The translations under genes were made by a program, and so were the position numbers. 64,000 nt of DNA from Enchytraeus crypticus. Its lineage: Eukaryota > Annelida > Clitellata > Enchytraeida > Enchytraeidae. Every line of letters starts with the position of its first letter. The first letter of the stretch is position 1. Location of the stretch: the NCBI GenBank assembly GCA_905160935.1, contig CAJHZI010000255.1:1029501-1093500 (forward strand), given 5' to 3'. This document shows, piece by piece, positions 30,856-42,784 of the stretch. Under the pieces are notes generated by a model that saw only the letters and a program-made list of their open reading frames with translations, was not told the origin of the DNA and made no database searches.

Positions 30856-31588
30856 CGCTTTACAAGTATATCCATGTAACAAATTTGACTAACAAAGAGA
30901 AGCACTCATTTAACAATGGCCTAGTGTGATTTAGACTCATAATAACTGAATAATTTTAGTTAATAGGTATAGGCCTACATAATATCGTGTTAATTATTTA
31001 AATATTTGATCAAATAATTTGATAATTATATAAAGATAGGGCCTACTTACCTAGGGAGTAGCACTCTGCAAAACAAATAAAGTAAAAGCGATAGCAACTC
31101 AGCACACGGAATTTCCAAAATCAAAAAAACTAACAGCGGAGTTAAAGAGTAGGACATCCAGCTAGGCCTACATCTAGCTCCATCTAGGCTACGGGAGTAA
31201 TGGGAGCGCGCCCCCTCTACCCCTTTAAGGACCACTTTTAAGATTCATCCAAATCCGATTAGTTTTTTGGAGAGGGAAGTGGAGCTAGTTTTTAATCTGC
31301 ATTAGGCCTAGGCTTATTGGAGCAGTTAGAGATAGACACGTAGGCCTACGTTAGGCCTATGTTAATTTTTCATATAGGCTACGTGAATACAATTACATTA
31401 AAATTGAAATATCTTACTTGCTTTTTGAAATATCTATCCCTCTGTGAGGAATTTCAATTGACCTTGCGATCTTGGGAAGTTTCAGGTAATGTCGGACATA
31501 TAGGCCTACCCACAATATTTTTATAAAACAAAATTCCAGTAGGCCCTAACTACAGTAGGCCTACGCACTATGTACTGTAGTAGCCTAT
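30856..31588. other. No gene; TAGGCCTA-rich
   Basis: Octamers near 30970, 31045, 31165, 31305, 31340, 31355, 31375, 31502, 31540 and 31558. A short - strand frame at 31047-31235 has no support. Confidence 0.5.
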
Positions 31589-31770
31589 TCCTTGTCAGTT
31601 CAGTAAGTTATCAAATGCTATCAACTAATTTGCAGACATATTATTTTCAAAAGTGCTTCAGCTTCTGGGGGCTTCGTCTCCCAGACCCCCTAATACGGCT
31701 CCGCCCCCGGCTTCCCGCCGGGGGACAAATGTCTCCCGGGCTCCTATTTTCAGCTTGCGACTGATTTCAG
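31589..31770 (+). repeat. Unclassified repeat D, copy 2
   Basis: TCAGTTCAGTAAGTTATCAA, AAAAGTGCTTCAGCTTCTGG, CCCAGACCCCCTAATACGGC, CGCCGGGGGACAAATGTCTC; direct repeat of 29661-29860. Confidence 0.7.
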
Positions 31771-32029
31771 TTTTCTGCTCCATTAAACTTCTCTCTCCCA
31801 CTGATTTCTACATCGTACTCAACACTGCCCACAACTTCTATCCTACAGAACTCTTTTCGAACAATTTTCGACAAACCTCTACATATTCCTGTAGGCTATC
31901 CATCTCTGCATAAGTAATGAAATAGGCTATATAAATTATGCTAATTACTGCTTAGATTAATTAAAGAAAATTAATTGTATCATTCTTTTAATAGCAACTG
32001 TGTAGGAATGTCCCCCTACAGGTCTATAT

Positions 32030-32190
32030 TAAATGATAGATCCTGAGGTGAATTGAACCCTCGTGGGTTCGAATCCCAGCCGCGCTTATCTGAGAGTAAA
32101 ATCTCGGACATTCACTGGACTGTTTACACGGAAAATGGAAAAAAAATTGCCTAACGGTTTAAACTTGTGGTATTAAGAAGTAGTAGGCCT
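32030..32190 (+). repeat. SINE family 2 copy
   Basis: CCTCGTGGGTTCGAATCCCA (B box), CTTATCTGAGAGTAAAATCT, GGACATTCACTGGACTGTTT, CTAACGGTTTAAACTTGTGG. Confidence 0.8.
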
Positions 32191-32214
32191 ATAGATATAT
32201 ATCCTAAACATTTC

Positions 32215-32480
32215 CATAGGCGAAACCACGACCAAAAATCTAGGGGGGACACAATCAGTGGCGTATGCACGGGGGCCCGGGACCTGGCACCCCCCCCCTC
32301 CCCTTAGGCCCGTCGATAAAGAGTTGTAAACTATATTTTCATTGTTTTTATGGCAATTTCTATGTGTAGATATGAATGTAAGAGCAGTGGTTAAGGGGGG
32401 GGGGGGGGTGGAGGGGAACTTAGTTTCACTAGCTCGAATTTTTTCAAACATGGGCCCCGCTACGGGTTCATATCTATGTT
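32215..32480. mobile_element. G/C-tract MITE-like fragments
   Basis: AAAAATCTAGGGGGGACAC and CAGTGGCGTATGCACGGGGG with C9 and G13 runs resemble pieces of short DNA elements. Related wording (TTCTGGGGGGACATTTG) occurs at 33640-33720. Boundaries are not definable. Confidence 0.4.
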
Positions 32481-32735
32481 GCGCAATTTCCTTTAGGTCT
32501 AACTCTCTAAACCAATACTGGAGCATTGAAACTTTTCCGTATGAATGTCTGTAAGTTTCGTCCTTGTGTGTGCTGCAGCCTCTAAAATCTCTGACACAGT
32601 TTCTATTCGTCCCTGTAAAGCTGTGCAGAGGTTTTCCAGAAGTTCAAAGACTTCAAGGGCCAGAGGTAAAGCAAGAATGTTATTATCTATAGGAGTCTAT
32701 GACCGAGCATACAGAGTACAACTACAGGCTGGAAA

Positions 32736-32870
32736 AAGTGGCGATGTCGGTAAGGTACTCGACCGCGGGTCAGTATGTACAGGGTTCAAATGCTGGGCTC
32801 GCCCGTCACTGACATCGCTTTCGAGTGAGGAAGCTGAAGTTAACATTGGTTTTAGCAGCTTATACTTTCG
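32736..32870 (+). repeat. SINE family 1 copy
   Basis: AGTGGCGATGTCGGTAAGGT, GGGTTCAAATGCTGGGCTCG, GTCACTGACATCGCTTTCGA, GAAGCTGAAGTTAACATTGG. Confidence 0.85.
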
Positions 32871-33575
32871 AAAATCGATCCAACAATCCACTGGTAGTGG
32901 CCTTGCCCTGCACGGTAGAAGCAGATCTGTGCGCAAATTCCTCGAGATTTTCTTTGTGTATATTTTGATTCAGTTACAAATAAATGATCATGGTTCTGTC
33001 TAACAAAACTCTGAAATATATTACAGATTGCACATACAACTGTCAGAATTCAAATTCGAAATTAGTAATATATTGATTCTTACCAGACGTGTCTTCTTGG
33101 TTTTTAACAGAAATTTATCCATGATGCTATTATGCAGAACTTGGTTTACTGTCTATGAATTTATATTGAAACAAACTACAAAAGCTAAACCTTAATTTAT
33201 GCACATTTCTCAGAGCTTTTTATCTCCCGATGGTTGATAAGTTGCCCTCTCAAGATACAATATGCAGCCGCAACCTATAGATAGGCCTATATATAGTTTC
33301 TTCCCTCTTAGCTCGGCTAGTTGGCACTCTTCCATACTTCGTCACCCTCACTTAACATCGGTCGCTCAGCCATATAGTTTCCTATATATATTACTAAAGT
33401 ATGGGAAATTATAGTAGTCTACGGCCGAACATGCACAGTACGACTACAGCTGTGTCAGTAATTAATATCATGGAAGCGTATCAGTTTACCACTCGATCTA
33501 CAGCACGGCTCTGTTAATGCTAATAATACTTACATATGCAGTTATTGAGCGACCTTGAAAATACGCAAAATTTCG
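32871..33575. other. No gene; short repeat shared with 60250-60320
   Basis: TATATTTTGATTCAGTTACA and AATAAATGATCATG at 32957-32993 recur at 60260-60296. The rest is unclassified. Confidence 0.5.
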
Positions 33576-33578
33576 TAA

Positions 33579-33579
33579 C

Positions 33580-33632
<53 letters not shown>
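33579..33632. repeat. (TA)n microsatellite
   Basis: Uninterrupted TA tract of about 50 bp. Confidence 0.95.
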
Positions 33633-33634
<2 letters not shown>

Positions 33635-33639
33635 TCTAA

Positions 33640-34796
33640 ATTCTGGGGGGACATTTGTATGCGTGTCCCCCACTCCAAATTCTGGGGGGACGTGTCCCCC
33701 CTGTCCCCCCGGTCGTTACACCAATGACCATTTCACTACAATGCGTGTTTACTTTTTTACTTTTATAAGCCAATAGAGAGGGTAGGCCTACCGCATTTGA
33801 AACCGTCAGTTTGCTCCGTCAAGAGAGCGATGGGTAAATACGTTCGAGAAGCTATAACCAATGAAATTATGGTCTGAAATATATTTTGCTCCCCCAAACC
33901 CAAAAGTCCTGGCGACGCCATGGTGTCTAGCTCTAATCAGTTGGGATGATATTGTCGAGTTTCTTCTTGATCACTAGGATCAGTTTCTCTAGTGGAGAAA
34001 CTAAACAGAAATATATCGTCCAGATACATTATACTACATGTACGTAGACCTATTCATCCACACAATTCTAAAACTTTGTTGACATATTGTTTGTGAGTTT
34101 TTTGGTAAGTTTGAAGTTTAAGAAATAAAGAACGCAGTGGTTTTGATGTAGCGCAAAGTAAGAATTTGGAATAGGAAGATTTGCGGGCGGAGCTTAATTG
34201 TTATTGATGAATAGACTTTAAAAAGCAAAGTAATTTTAATTTAGCTTTTTTAAACTATCCCTTTAAAAATTGTGGAATAGATGATAACAACATATCCTAT
34301 TAGAAAATCGTAATCCTATGCCTATAAGCTATACCTATATAATCCTATACCTATATATACAAAAATCTTATTCCAAAGTATTTTTTGGGTTACATCCCAA
34401 CCACTGTGATTAAAGAAAGAGTTCGGAGATATCACGTAAATTGTTCGATCACATTAATTATTATTACAAATAATTTATACCTACTATATAAATCAACCAA
34501 TTAATCAAGCAAAGGAAAACTTAGATAATAGAAAATATAAAAAATAAAATATAAGCTAAAATAATAAAATACAATAAGATGCTAAAGACTTACAAATATG
34601 ACATTAAAAATGAAGTAAATGTTAAAATAAAATGTTAAAATCTTGATAAAAATCTATAACAGAAAAAGAAATAAAGAAAAAATATATGTACATAAAAATG
34701 AAATATATAGTCCTAACGCTACAAGAAACTACTGAGTATAAAGATAAATTAATAAATGATAAAATATGAGCAGCATTATATTAATAATAATAATAC
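33640..34796. other. No gene recognised
   Basis: GGGGGGAC-rich fragment at 33640-33710, then AT-rich DNA becoming very A-rich after 34490. Confidence 0.45.
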
Positions 34797-35045
34797 ACAT
34801 TATAGTGAAATGATCAACTACGTTGATATCTTTCACTTTTAATACCACATGTTAAATCCGTTAGGAAATTTTGTCCATATGCCGTGTAGCCAGTCCAGTG
34901 AATGTCTGAGATTTTACTCTCAGCTCAGCACTGGGATTCGAACCCACGAGGGTTCAATTCACCTCAAGATGTGTCATTTAAAATTTCTTGACGTTATCTA
35001 CACCTCTAACCATTGCCCTACTGAGACATTCAATAATAGTTGTAT
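34797..35045 (-). repeat. SINE family 2 copy, near complete
   Basis: GCCGTGTAGCCAGTCCAGTG, GATTTTACTCTCAGCTCAGC, GGGATTCGAACCCACGAGGG (B box), TTGACGTTATCTACACC (A-box side). Confidence 0.8.
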
Positions 35046-35640
35046 AACAATAGCATTGCATAATAATAAGTAATAGACGAATAATTCAGTGAGTAAAAAA
35101 TTAAGAAATAGATGTTAAAAATGGAAATATATAATAACTAACTAAATTTAAAAAGAAATAAAAGTAAAAAATAGATATTATTATTATTATTATTAAAAAG
35201 TATTAGCTTTCAATTTTTCACAATGACTGTCACATTTGACACATTTTAGATGTCATTGTTGTTGCTATTTTGTATTGCTTTAGGCTCAAAATTGTTTCTT
35301 CAACTTTTGCTTGTATATAGGCGGCACTATAGTCTCTTTCATTTTGGTAATATAATAACATTTTAACAATAGCAAAGTATTTTATAAATGCTATCATTTG
35401 GTTAAATTTATGCAGCAGTAAATTGTAGACACAAAGGGTGATGACTGTAAGTAAAAATCAGTTGTTTCATTCGTTTTCAACTTTAATTGTTCAGTTTTAT
35501 CAGTTGTTGTCTAGCTGCTGACCCTACAAATTTTAGTTATTGCAGTTTCTAACCCATTTATTCTATGTTACATGGGGTTTTCTTCATTTCCAAACGATCG
35601 GAGATGTGATGGTCCTCTAACTCGATCTGCATGTGAGAAA
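35046..35640. other. No gene recognised
   Basis: AT-rich, with an ATT tract at 35178-35195. Confidence 0.4.
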
Positions 35641-36492
35641 TATCTACCGCCAGATCAGTTGACATGCTTGTAGAGCTACTCTTGCGCATATTGTGGCCAC
35701 ATTCCGGGGTCTTAGATTCACGCTCGATTTCTCACACTGAAAGACAAATGGACGCTCAAGGGTGGATGGAAGACCAATGGTGACGTCACTGTATGGGGTT
35801 GTCTGACCAGATTTAGCTGGTTCGCTGCTGACGACTATAAGCCGTGTGCTGATCACGTGATTGTTGTTTCGCTTAGTCATGGGATGATCGTTATTGAGAG
35901 TAGAGGGTTCTCCCTCTCATGGCGAAATTTTTTGGCAGAAATTCCTACAAGATCTTGAACAACCCGGCTGTAAATCCGCAGATGATCTCGGACTGAGTGG
36001 AGGTACCCTGTAGGGTGTGGACAACCGGATGTGTTGGATCTCTATTTGTAGACAGGACTCAGAGGCATAGCGAATGAGTGGAGTGGTGGTGGAGGGATGT
36101 CGAATCCTGTAGGGGCTCGCCTGGAAGTTGTTCTTTACCTGATCGTTGTAGACTGTTCTACCTGTAGAGTTGTCTGGGTAGTTTAGAAGATGATGATGCT
36201 GCAGTTCGTAGACATCATCGTGGCTTCCTTCAACCGGTACGCCATTATCAATCGGCAGAAGTGTCTGCTCCAGATGCTTCTTTCTGGCGATAAACGTTTT
36301 GCTGGCCGGATGTTTGGCAGCTGTGATTCGTGTCATGTGCGCAGTCGCTTGACTGGTCGCCAGCTGATTGTCCTTTTCTGTGAGAGGAGCAGTAGCTGAC
36401 CAAGATGAACTTAATGACATCTTGGACCTGTTCCACTTCAAGAGCTTCACGTGCAGCTTGATTTTGGCGAGGATATTTTTGACCTTGAACAT
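35641..36492 (-). CDS. Unidentified - strand reading frame with one in-frame TGA
   Basis: From the ATG at 36492 the frame runs 191 codons (MFKVKNILAKIKLHVKLLKW, SATAPLTEKDNQLATSQ, NYPDNSTGRTVYNDQVKNNF) to TGA at 35917-35919, then stays open in the same frame for 91 more codons (EGEPSTLNNDHPMTKRNNNH, VIVVSSEP-like, NLRPRNVATICARVALQACQ) to a stop at 35644. No domain or transposase motif was recognised. The long open frame and GC content suggest coding origin. The TGA sits 10 bases after an A6 run, so a sequence error, a pseudogene or a terminal codon are all possible. Confidence 0.35.
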
Positions 36493-36734
36493 TCTGCGTC
36501 CGTTATCAGTGTTTCTCTCTCTGTTCTCTTAAATGCCAGCTGCTTATCGCTTGGCTCTATCAAAAAGTTTGTCTCTCCTTGAACTTCTCGTCAGATACAC
36601 TTACTGCAGACCCTGGATTTACTTGAGGTTACCACTCTGACTCTCACCCAGAACTGACTTGATACAGTTAACAGCTGCCTGTGTGGCCGTCAAGTTATTA
36701 TTATTATTATTATTATTCATTTTTTTTATCCCCG

Positions 36735-37060
36735 GTATAGAGAATCCAGGGTTTAATAAGAATCATTGGAGCAATAAGTGCTGATTCGCCATCTGGCTAC
36801 TTGAGGCCGTCCATCTGTTTAAGAGAATTGTCGAAGCAGACTGCATTAAATCTTTACAAAGTCATGAAAAGAGAAAAGAGTCTCTCTTTGCCAGGGAAAA
36901 GAGGTTTCTCGCTTATCGCCGGTTAGCTCTGCAATAAGTCTGCCTATGCCATTAATGAAGTCAATTCCATCAGAATTCATGGGGCCATGGTTTCAGCGGC
37001 CACTGGAAACTATATACCCTAAGGACAGATCACAGTATTATCAATTTTCTAAGAGGCAGC
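36735..37060 (-). mobile_element. Relic of the restriction-like-endonuclease LINE, C-terminal end
   Basis: The - strand gives GPMNSDGIDFINGIGRLIAE, then LTGDKRETSFPWQRETLFSF, parallel to GPINSAASDFINELGRR and TGDQREKAFLWQRLS at 21780-21870. Decayed and 5' truncated. Confidence 0.7.
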
Positions 37061-37149
37061 TAGTACAGCAGCTCCACTGTCAGTGACTGAAGTTGTGTCC
37101 AGGATAATAATAAAAAAAATGATACTAATAATTATAGTATTAATAGTAG

Positions 37150-37600
37150 TCATCATCAGTTTCTTACATTCTGAACAGAACATAGGGCAGCAACATTCCT
37201 CGAATCATTTCTATCATTGGAAACCCTCAGCCTTTTCCCGTGAAGTGTTCAATGTTCTCAGATCTTTATTGATTGTAGTGAGCAAGTATTACTAGGTCTT
37301 CATCTTTTCATCTTTCCTTGATTTGGTGTCTAATTAATTGCAGTTTTTGCATATATATCTTCAGACATTCTCAATTTAGGATCCAAGGACATCATATTTA
37401 TATAGGGCTTTCTTTCTCCATTCAGGTAACAGTAACAAAAACAAACTACAAATACAATCATACGAAAAAGCACAAAAACAGCAGTATTTGTTGATATTTG
37501 TTGAAAACTGTTCAGTACTCTTACTCTTCAAGATATGTTGTAACTTTTGGAAAATACCATATGCTTTATCAATTCTACTCTCCTCGTCTCTTGTTATTTA
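37150..37600 (-). mobile_element. LINE tail and RT fragments
   Basis: 37160-37330 is the reverse complement type of 14500-14690 (ACATTCTGAACAGAACATAG, CATTTCTATCATTGGAA, CAATGTTCTCAGATCTTTAT). 37500-37590 matches the YLGST/DVFQK region at 11850-11900. Confidence 0.65.
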
Positions 37601-37799
37601 TATTGTTAATAAAACTAATCGTTATACTGTTAATAAAAAGAATATTAATAATTATCAATAAGAATAATAACATTCGCTTCCATAAACTCAGGTCCCCTAC
37701 CACTCAAGCCCCAACTCAACACCTCACTAGATTCAACAAATCAAATCCATGAGCAGCTTCACAGCTTTACCCCTGTCACCATTGATGTGATTACGCAAC

Positions 37800-38114
37800 T
37801 TACACCTTTTTTCCTCTTTTACAGTGGTTTAAGTGAAAATTGTGAGATAGTGAAATGGTCAACATTTTCCAGGCCCCCTTCTATTATACTGGGCTCCTAG
37901 TAAGCCAAATATGGGCCCCTAGTGGGGCCCATATTTTGAACAAATCGAACTAGTGTAACTGAATTCCTTCTTATACTGCCCACTCCCCCCCCCAACCACT
38001 GCCCTTACAAATATATTTACACATAGATATTGCCACAGAAACAATTAAAAGATAGTTTAAAATTTTTTATCTGCGGATCTAAGGGAGGGACCGGCCCCCC
38101 TCGATCCGCCACTG
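37800..38114 (+). mobile_element. hAT-type MITE, right half only
   Basis: TTCTATTATACTGGGCTCCT, CCACTGCCCTTACAAATATA, ATTGCCACAGAAACAATTAA, ending CCTCGATCCGCCACTG. The left inverted end is absent. Confidence 0.75.
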
Positions 38115-39800
38115 CTTGGATTCACTCCCCAACATTGTTATATCGATCCTATCCCTACTTCTTTCTTTGGTAAGTGCATCCATGTTCTCGCACCCACAAT
38201 TTCCCAGATTGTCAACCTTTCCTTGTCCACTGGCACATTTCCACAGTCATTCTAAAATGCCATTGTCACTCTGCTCTTTAAAAAGTCCTCACTGGATAAA
38301 GAATCGCTTTCCAACTACAGACCAATATCAAATCTATAATACCTTTCCAAACTCACTGAGAGATTAGTCCTTCGTAGACTCTCCACCCATCTGGAAACCA
38401 ATGACCTCTTCAATGAACACCAATCCCCATACACCAAAAACCGCTCTACTGAAACTGTACTTCTCTTAATCTGCAACACCATCACCAACACCATGTGCAC
38501 TCAGTGTGTCACTGGACTCTGTACCCTTGATCTCTCTGCGGCCGTCGACGCTATAGATCTCCAAATCTCTTACAGCGTCTTTCCTCTTGGTTTGCTATCC
38601 ACGGCAATGCTCTTGTATAGTTTACTTCATATCTTACCGATCGTACTCTCAGCGTAAATGTACAAGAGTACGCCTCTCCATCTTCCAACCTCAAGTATGG
38701 TGTGCCTCAGGGCTCTGTTCTTGGTCCATTCCTTTTTAACCTCTACACTGCATCTTTCAGTTCCTTGATTTCCTCTCATTCACTCGACCGCCAACTTTTC
38801 TCTGAGGACACTCAACTATACACAAGCTTCAACCCCCTCCACTCCTATCCTAATGCCAAAGCACGCTTACAGCAATCCTTCCAGTCGATTTATTCATGGA
38901 TGTCTGCTAATTTCTTAGCACTCAATCCATCCAAGACTGAATTTGTGCTATTTGGAACGCCCAACAACTATCAAAACTGAACGAGGCTTCCCTTTCTGTA
39001 ACTTCTGACTTAGCAATCACGCTAGTTTTTTCTGTCAAGAGTCTCGGTGTCATCCTCGACCAGCATCTTACATTCCATGATCATATCACCAAAACTTCAC
39101 AGGCTTGCTTTTTCAAATCAGAGTTTTGCGTTGTATACGACCATATTATACACGTGAGATCGCTTCTACTATCGGTGCTGCTCTCATGTAATACAAACTG
39201 GACTACTGTAACTCCTTTTTTTTGAATCTCCCAAGCTGTGAGATGGACAGATTGCAGTTCATCCTGAATTTCCTCGCACCTGCAGTCTTCCACCGCTCCA
39301 AGTACTCCCACGTGACTCCACTCTTGAAGTCTCTCCACTGGCTGAAAGTTAGAGAATGAATTATTCAAAAGGCAGCTTCTCTGACTGTCTATCACTACCC
39401 CGACAAGTCTATCACTACCCCAGGCAGAGGCTACATGTCCCACTTATTATAAGTAAGGCAGCATTCTGCTATCCAGTCATCCAATAGGTCCTCTAAGTTA
39501 ATTACTCTAGAGGGACCTAGCAATCCTTCTCGCTGTAAGCGCTCCAACTAGCACACTTCTCCACAGAACTGGAATTCTCTTCTTTCCACTTTGCGCACCC
39601 CCTCATCTTCTGATCATCCTTTCCTTCTGAATGAACAGTTTCATAGACGGTTTAATGCTTTTCTATTTAACCTCTCCTATCCAACCTTTGCACAGGAACT
39701 GAGACCAACACGTAAACCTACATTCTATTAGTACCCCTCCTCAGACTGAGTCCTTGATTTTGATTTTCACATTTTTTGGACCCCACACTCTGCTTATTGG
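38115..39800 (+). mobile_element. CR1/L2-group LINE, decayed RT and tail
   Basis: Shifting frames give SLSNYRPISNL, KLTERLVLRRLSTHLETNDL, CTLDLSAAVDAID, QGSVLGPFLFNLYTASFSSL, the catalytic site as LFSEDTQLY (Ala-Asp replaced), NFLALNPSKTEFVLFG and SLGVILDQHLTFHDHITKTS. The order is that of APE-type LINE RTs of the CR1/L2 group. Many frame breaks; no endonuclease in the window. Confidence 0.8.
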
Positions 39801-39849
39801 ATTTGATTTGATACCATAGTACTCAATGTTGTCGTGGACGGCAGTAGTA

Positions 39850-40135
39850 CTTTAATTCTGTTGTTGTTGTTGTAATAATAATGATAATAGTTATAAAAAT
39901 AATAAATATAATAGCAACAACAATAACTACAACACATTAATTAATGCAGCAACCACCACAGCAATTGCCACTACAATAATAGTAACCAAAGCAAAAGCAA
40001 CCACAATAATGACAACAATGCAACAATAATCATGACAACAACAACACCAATAGTGACATGTACAACCCAAATAACAATAACAACTTCAGCTACCTCAACG
40101 ATATCAACAACTGCAACAACATTAATATTAGTAAA
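39850..40135. repeat. AAC/AAT-rich simple sequence
   Basis: AACAACAAT and ATAATAAT repeats just upstream of the TRIM-like first coding exon. The frame from 40032 through them is repeat read-in. Confidence 0.8.
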
Positions 40136-40238
40136 TATTTCAAAATCAGTAAAATATCAAATAAAGAGCATTTTTATTCGATTTTTTTTCATTTCCAAAA
40201 TGTTATTTTTGTATTTTTGCAGATCGCTTTATGCTAAA

Positions 40239-41355
40239 ATGGAAAATTCAGGGGTTAAACAAGAAATTAAGTTTCTGATAGAATGTCCTCTATGTCTCTC
40301 TATCTTTACGGAACCTAAGTGTCTTCCATGTGTCCATACGTTCTGCCAGGGTTGCCTGCAACGTTATGTGGATGAGGATGGTTCTGATGATGATCTTCCT
40401 TGTCCTATCTGCCGTCAAGTGTTCAGTGTTCCACCTCAAGGCGTGAGCGGTCTACCCAACAACTTCTTTATTCTGAGGATGATAGAGCTGGAGGGAAAGT
40501 GTTATGAAGAACAAAAGGAGAAAAGGACGGAAGTGAAATGTGATGTGTGTTTGGATAAGAATAATTTTGAAGGAACCCCCATCGCACGGAAGTCTTGTTT
40601 GGAATGCAATCAGAACCAGTGTCAATCTTGTTTAGGTTTTCATAGTAAGATGAACTCAACTAAATCTCACAAAATAGGAGAGTTGGAAGGTAAACAAGAA
40701 GTTAAAACTGGACGTGTTCCAACAGAATCATGCACTAAGCACAGTCAGCAGTCGATACAATTCTACTGTCTCCAGTGTGAAGTCTGTATATGCGCCGTGT
40801 GTGTCCTCGCAGAGCACAATGGGCATGACTCTGAGGACATTAATAAAACCTCTACTAAATATCTAAGTGAGATTGATACAAACCTTTCCAAACTAAATGA
40901 AGTCATGGCACTTGGAAGCAACTCTGGTGAAGAGTTAAAGAAAGAAGAAGATGAGGTCTTCAAAGAGAAGAAAATGAATGAAACGATGATCAGAGAAAGA
41001 TGTGATGAATTAAGAAAGGCTTTGGATAGTTTTGAGGCAGAACTTCTGAGAGAATCAAGAACTTTGAGTGAGAAGAAAATCAAAGCGATCCACAGCCTGA
41101 AAGATCAGACAGAGTTCCAAAATTTGCATTTAGATTCAATGGCAAGACTCCTGAGAGAGGTAATGAACAAAGGAACTCAGTATGTCATTGCCAGTAATGG
41201 TAAAGAATATGTAAATAAATCTGAGAAGTTGATAGCATCCAGTAAGGAAATCTTTAGTCAAAAACTGAAGATAAAACAGACATCATTTTTGCCTGGCCCA
41301 CCGATGATTGGAGCTACATTTGACAAGAATCTGATTGGAAAATTGTCTGCTGGAG
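40239..41355 (+). CDS. TRIM-Kelch protein, exon 1: RING, two B-boxes, coiled coil
   Basis: Start chosen at 40239 (AAAATGG context) because an acceptor TTTTTGCAG ends at 40222 and upstream codons are simple repeat. Residues 16-60 are a RING-HC finger (C16, C19, C31, H33, C36, C39, then CPIC) and predict E3 ubiquitin-ligase activity. About 98-150 is a B-box-1-like Cys/His cluster (CDVCLDKNNF, CLECNQNQCQSCLGFH). About 163-205 is B-box 2 (CTKHSQQSIQFYCLQCEVCI, CAVCVLAEHNGHD). About 205-345 is a coiled coil for dimerisation. The donor GAG|GTTGGT after 41355 leaves one base that matches exon 2 at 44699. The joined protein is 667 residues. The TRIM order is clear; the C-terminal Kelch partner is unusual. 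Confidence 0.9.
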
Positions 41356-41504
41356 GTTGGTTCTTTAGTAGGCCTACTTGAATGACTTGAAAATTTTATG
41401 TTATTCTTCATTTAAGTCACATGAAATGTAATGTTGATCATCTTTCCTTAGATATAACCTGTTGGACTTGACATTTGATATCTTTCTTGACTTTAAATCA
41501 CCTG

Positions 41505-42178
41505 CAGGGGCAGATTCAGGAATTTTAAGGGGGGGGCCAGAAATTTTTTTGAGGGTGTACACGTTTTTTGCCCAGACAAAATGCTGTGGGGGGTGGCTCA
41601 AAATTTTCACTACTGCTTTTGTCTCATTGAGTGAGTGTATCCCCGTATCTTACCCACACTCCCCACGCACTCATACACTTACTAAAGTCAGAAGAAAACT
41701 TAAAATGCTTAAATCCTACATTTGTTTTAGAAAAAAGTAGTTTACTATTTTTCACCTCTGAAGAAACTCTGCAGATCGGGACGAATTGTAAATTAAGTGA
41801 CCTAATTTTGGTGGTAGGGAAGGGGGCTTCAGCCCCCTTCAAGCCAAGGCTGTTTGCACCACTGCTCCGGGACAGAGTTTACATTTTTTACTTACACTCT
41901 TTTTTCCTCTAATAGGCCTATAGTGGCTAAAGTGAAAATTGAGAGCTAGTAAAATTATCAACAATTTTTGGGCCCCTTCCATTATACAGGGCTCCTAGTA
42001 TATCGAGAAAAAAATCGAGCTAATGGAACTGAGTTCCCTCTCCTACCCCCCTCCCCTGTAACCACTGCCCTTACATATTTTCACTTCGAAATTGCCATAG
42101 AAACAATAAAAATATAGTTTAAATTTTTTATCGGCGGCCTAAGGAGGGGCCTGGGCCCCCCTCCTGGATCTGTCACTG
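41505..42178 (+). mobile_element. hAT-type MITE, complete, in TRIM-Kelch intron
   Basis: 674 bp from CAGGGGCAGATTCAGG to CCTGGATCTGTCACTG, imperfect inverted ends of the CAGTGGCGGATCCAGG family. ATCACCTG is duplicated exactly at 41497-41504 and 42179-42186. No coding capacity. Confidence 0.93.
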
Positions 42179-42784
42179 ATCACCTGAAGGGTAATGTGGA
42201 TCATCTTTCCTTAGATATAACCACATGAGTACTGTATAAATGATAATTCACTGATTTTTCCCTGCATTTTTAAAGTTCCATTAGAAAAAAATTTAAAAAT
42301 CCAATAATTATAGTAGAAATTAAAAATTTAAAAAATATGATCACTTTTTTCTTGCATGACTTAAAATAGTCTACTTCTACTGGCTGGAAAAGTATGTCAC
42401 AAAATTTTTCATACGATTTGCATGACTGTTAATTTATTTCAGTATTCATTGAAAGCAAAGTAAAATTATTGAGAGGTGCTAGCTGTATTTTTTGACTGAG
42501 ATTTTCCAGCGGTCAAACTATAAATTTCCACCTTGTAGGTTACAGCGGAGTCTCTTCAAAAAGACCTGTAAACAAAGGAGCTGAAGCTGCATGGCTCTAT
42601 CAATTCAGCTGTTATTGTCTTTTGCAGCGTGACTCAGTGACACTGAGTCGGCGTACAGTAGTTAGTTTATATGAAGTTTTGATGTTACAGTAATTTTATA
42701 TCACAGGAAATCATATAGAATTAGCGAGTATTTAAAGTGTGCTGAAGGTGTTCTAGAGTTATATTTAGGTCTATTTGTATAATG

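Noticed and set aside
32545-33003. 152-codon + strand frame
   Set aside because: Runs through a SINE-1 copy and has no conserved motif; chance frame.
41401-41912. Several 70-90-codon frames on both strands
   Set aside because: They lie in the non-coding hAT MITE; similar chance frames occur in other copies.
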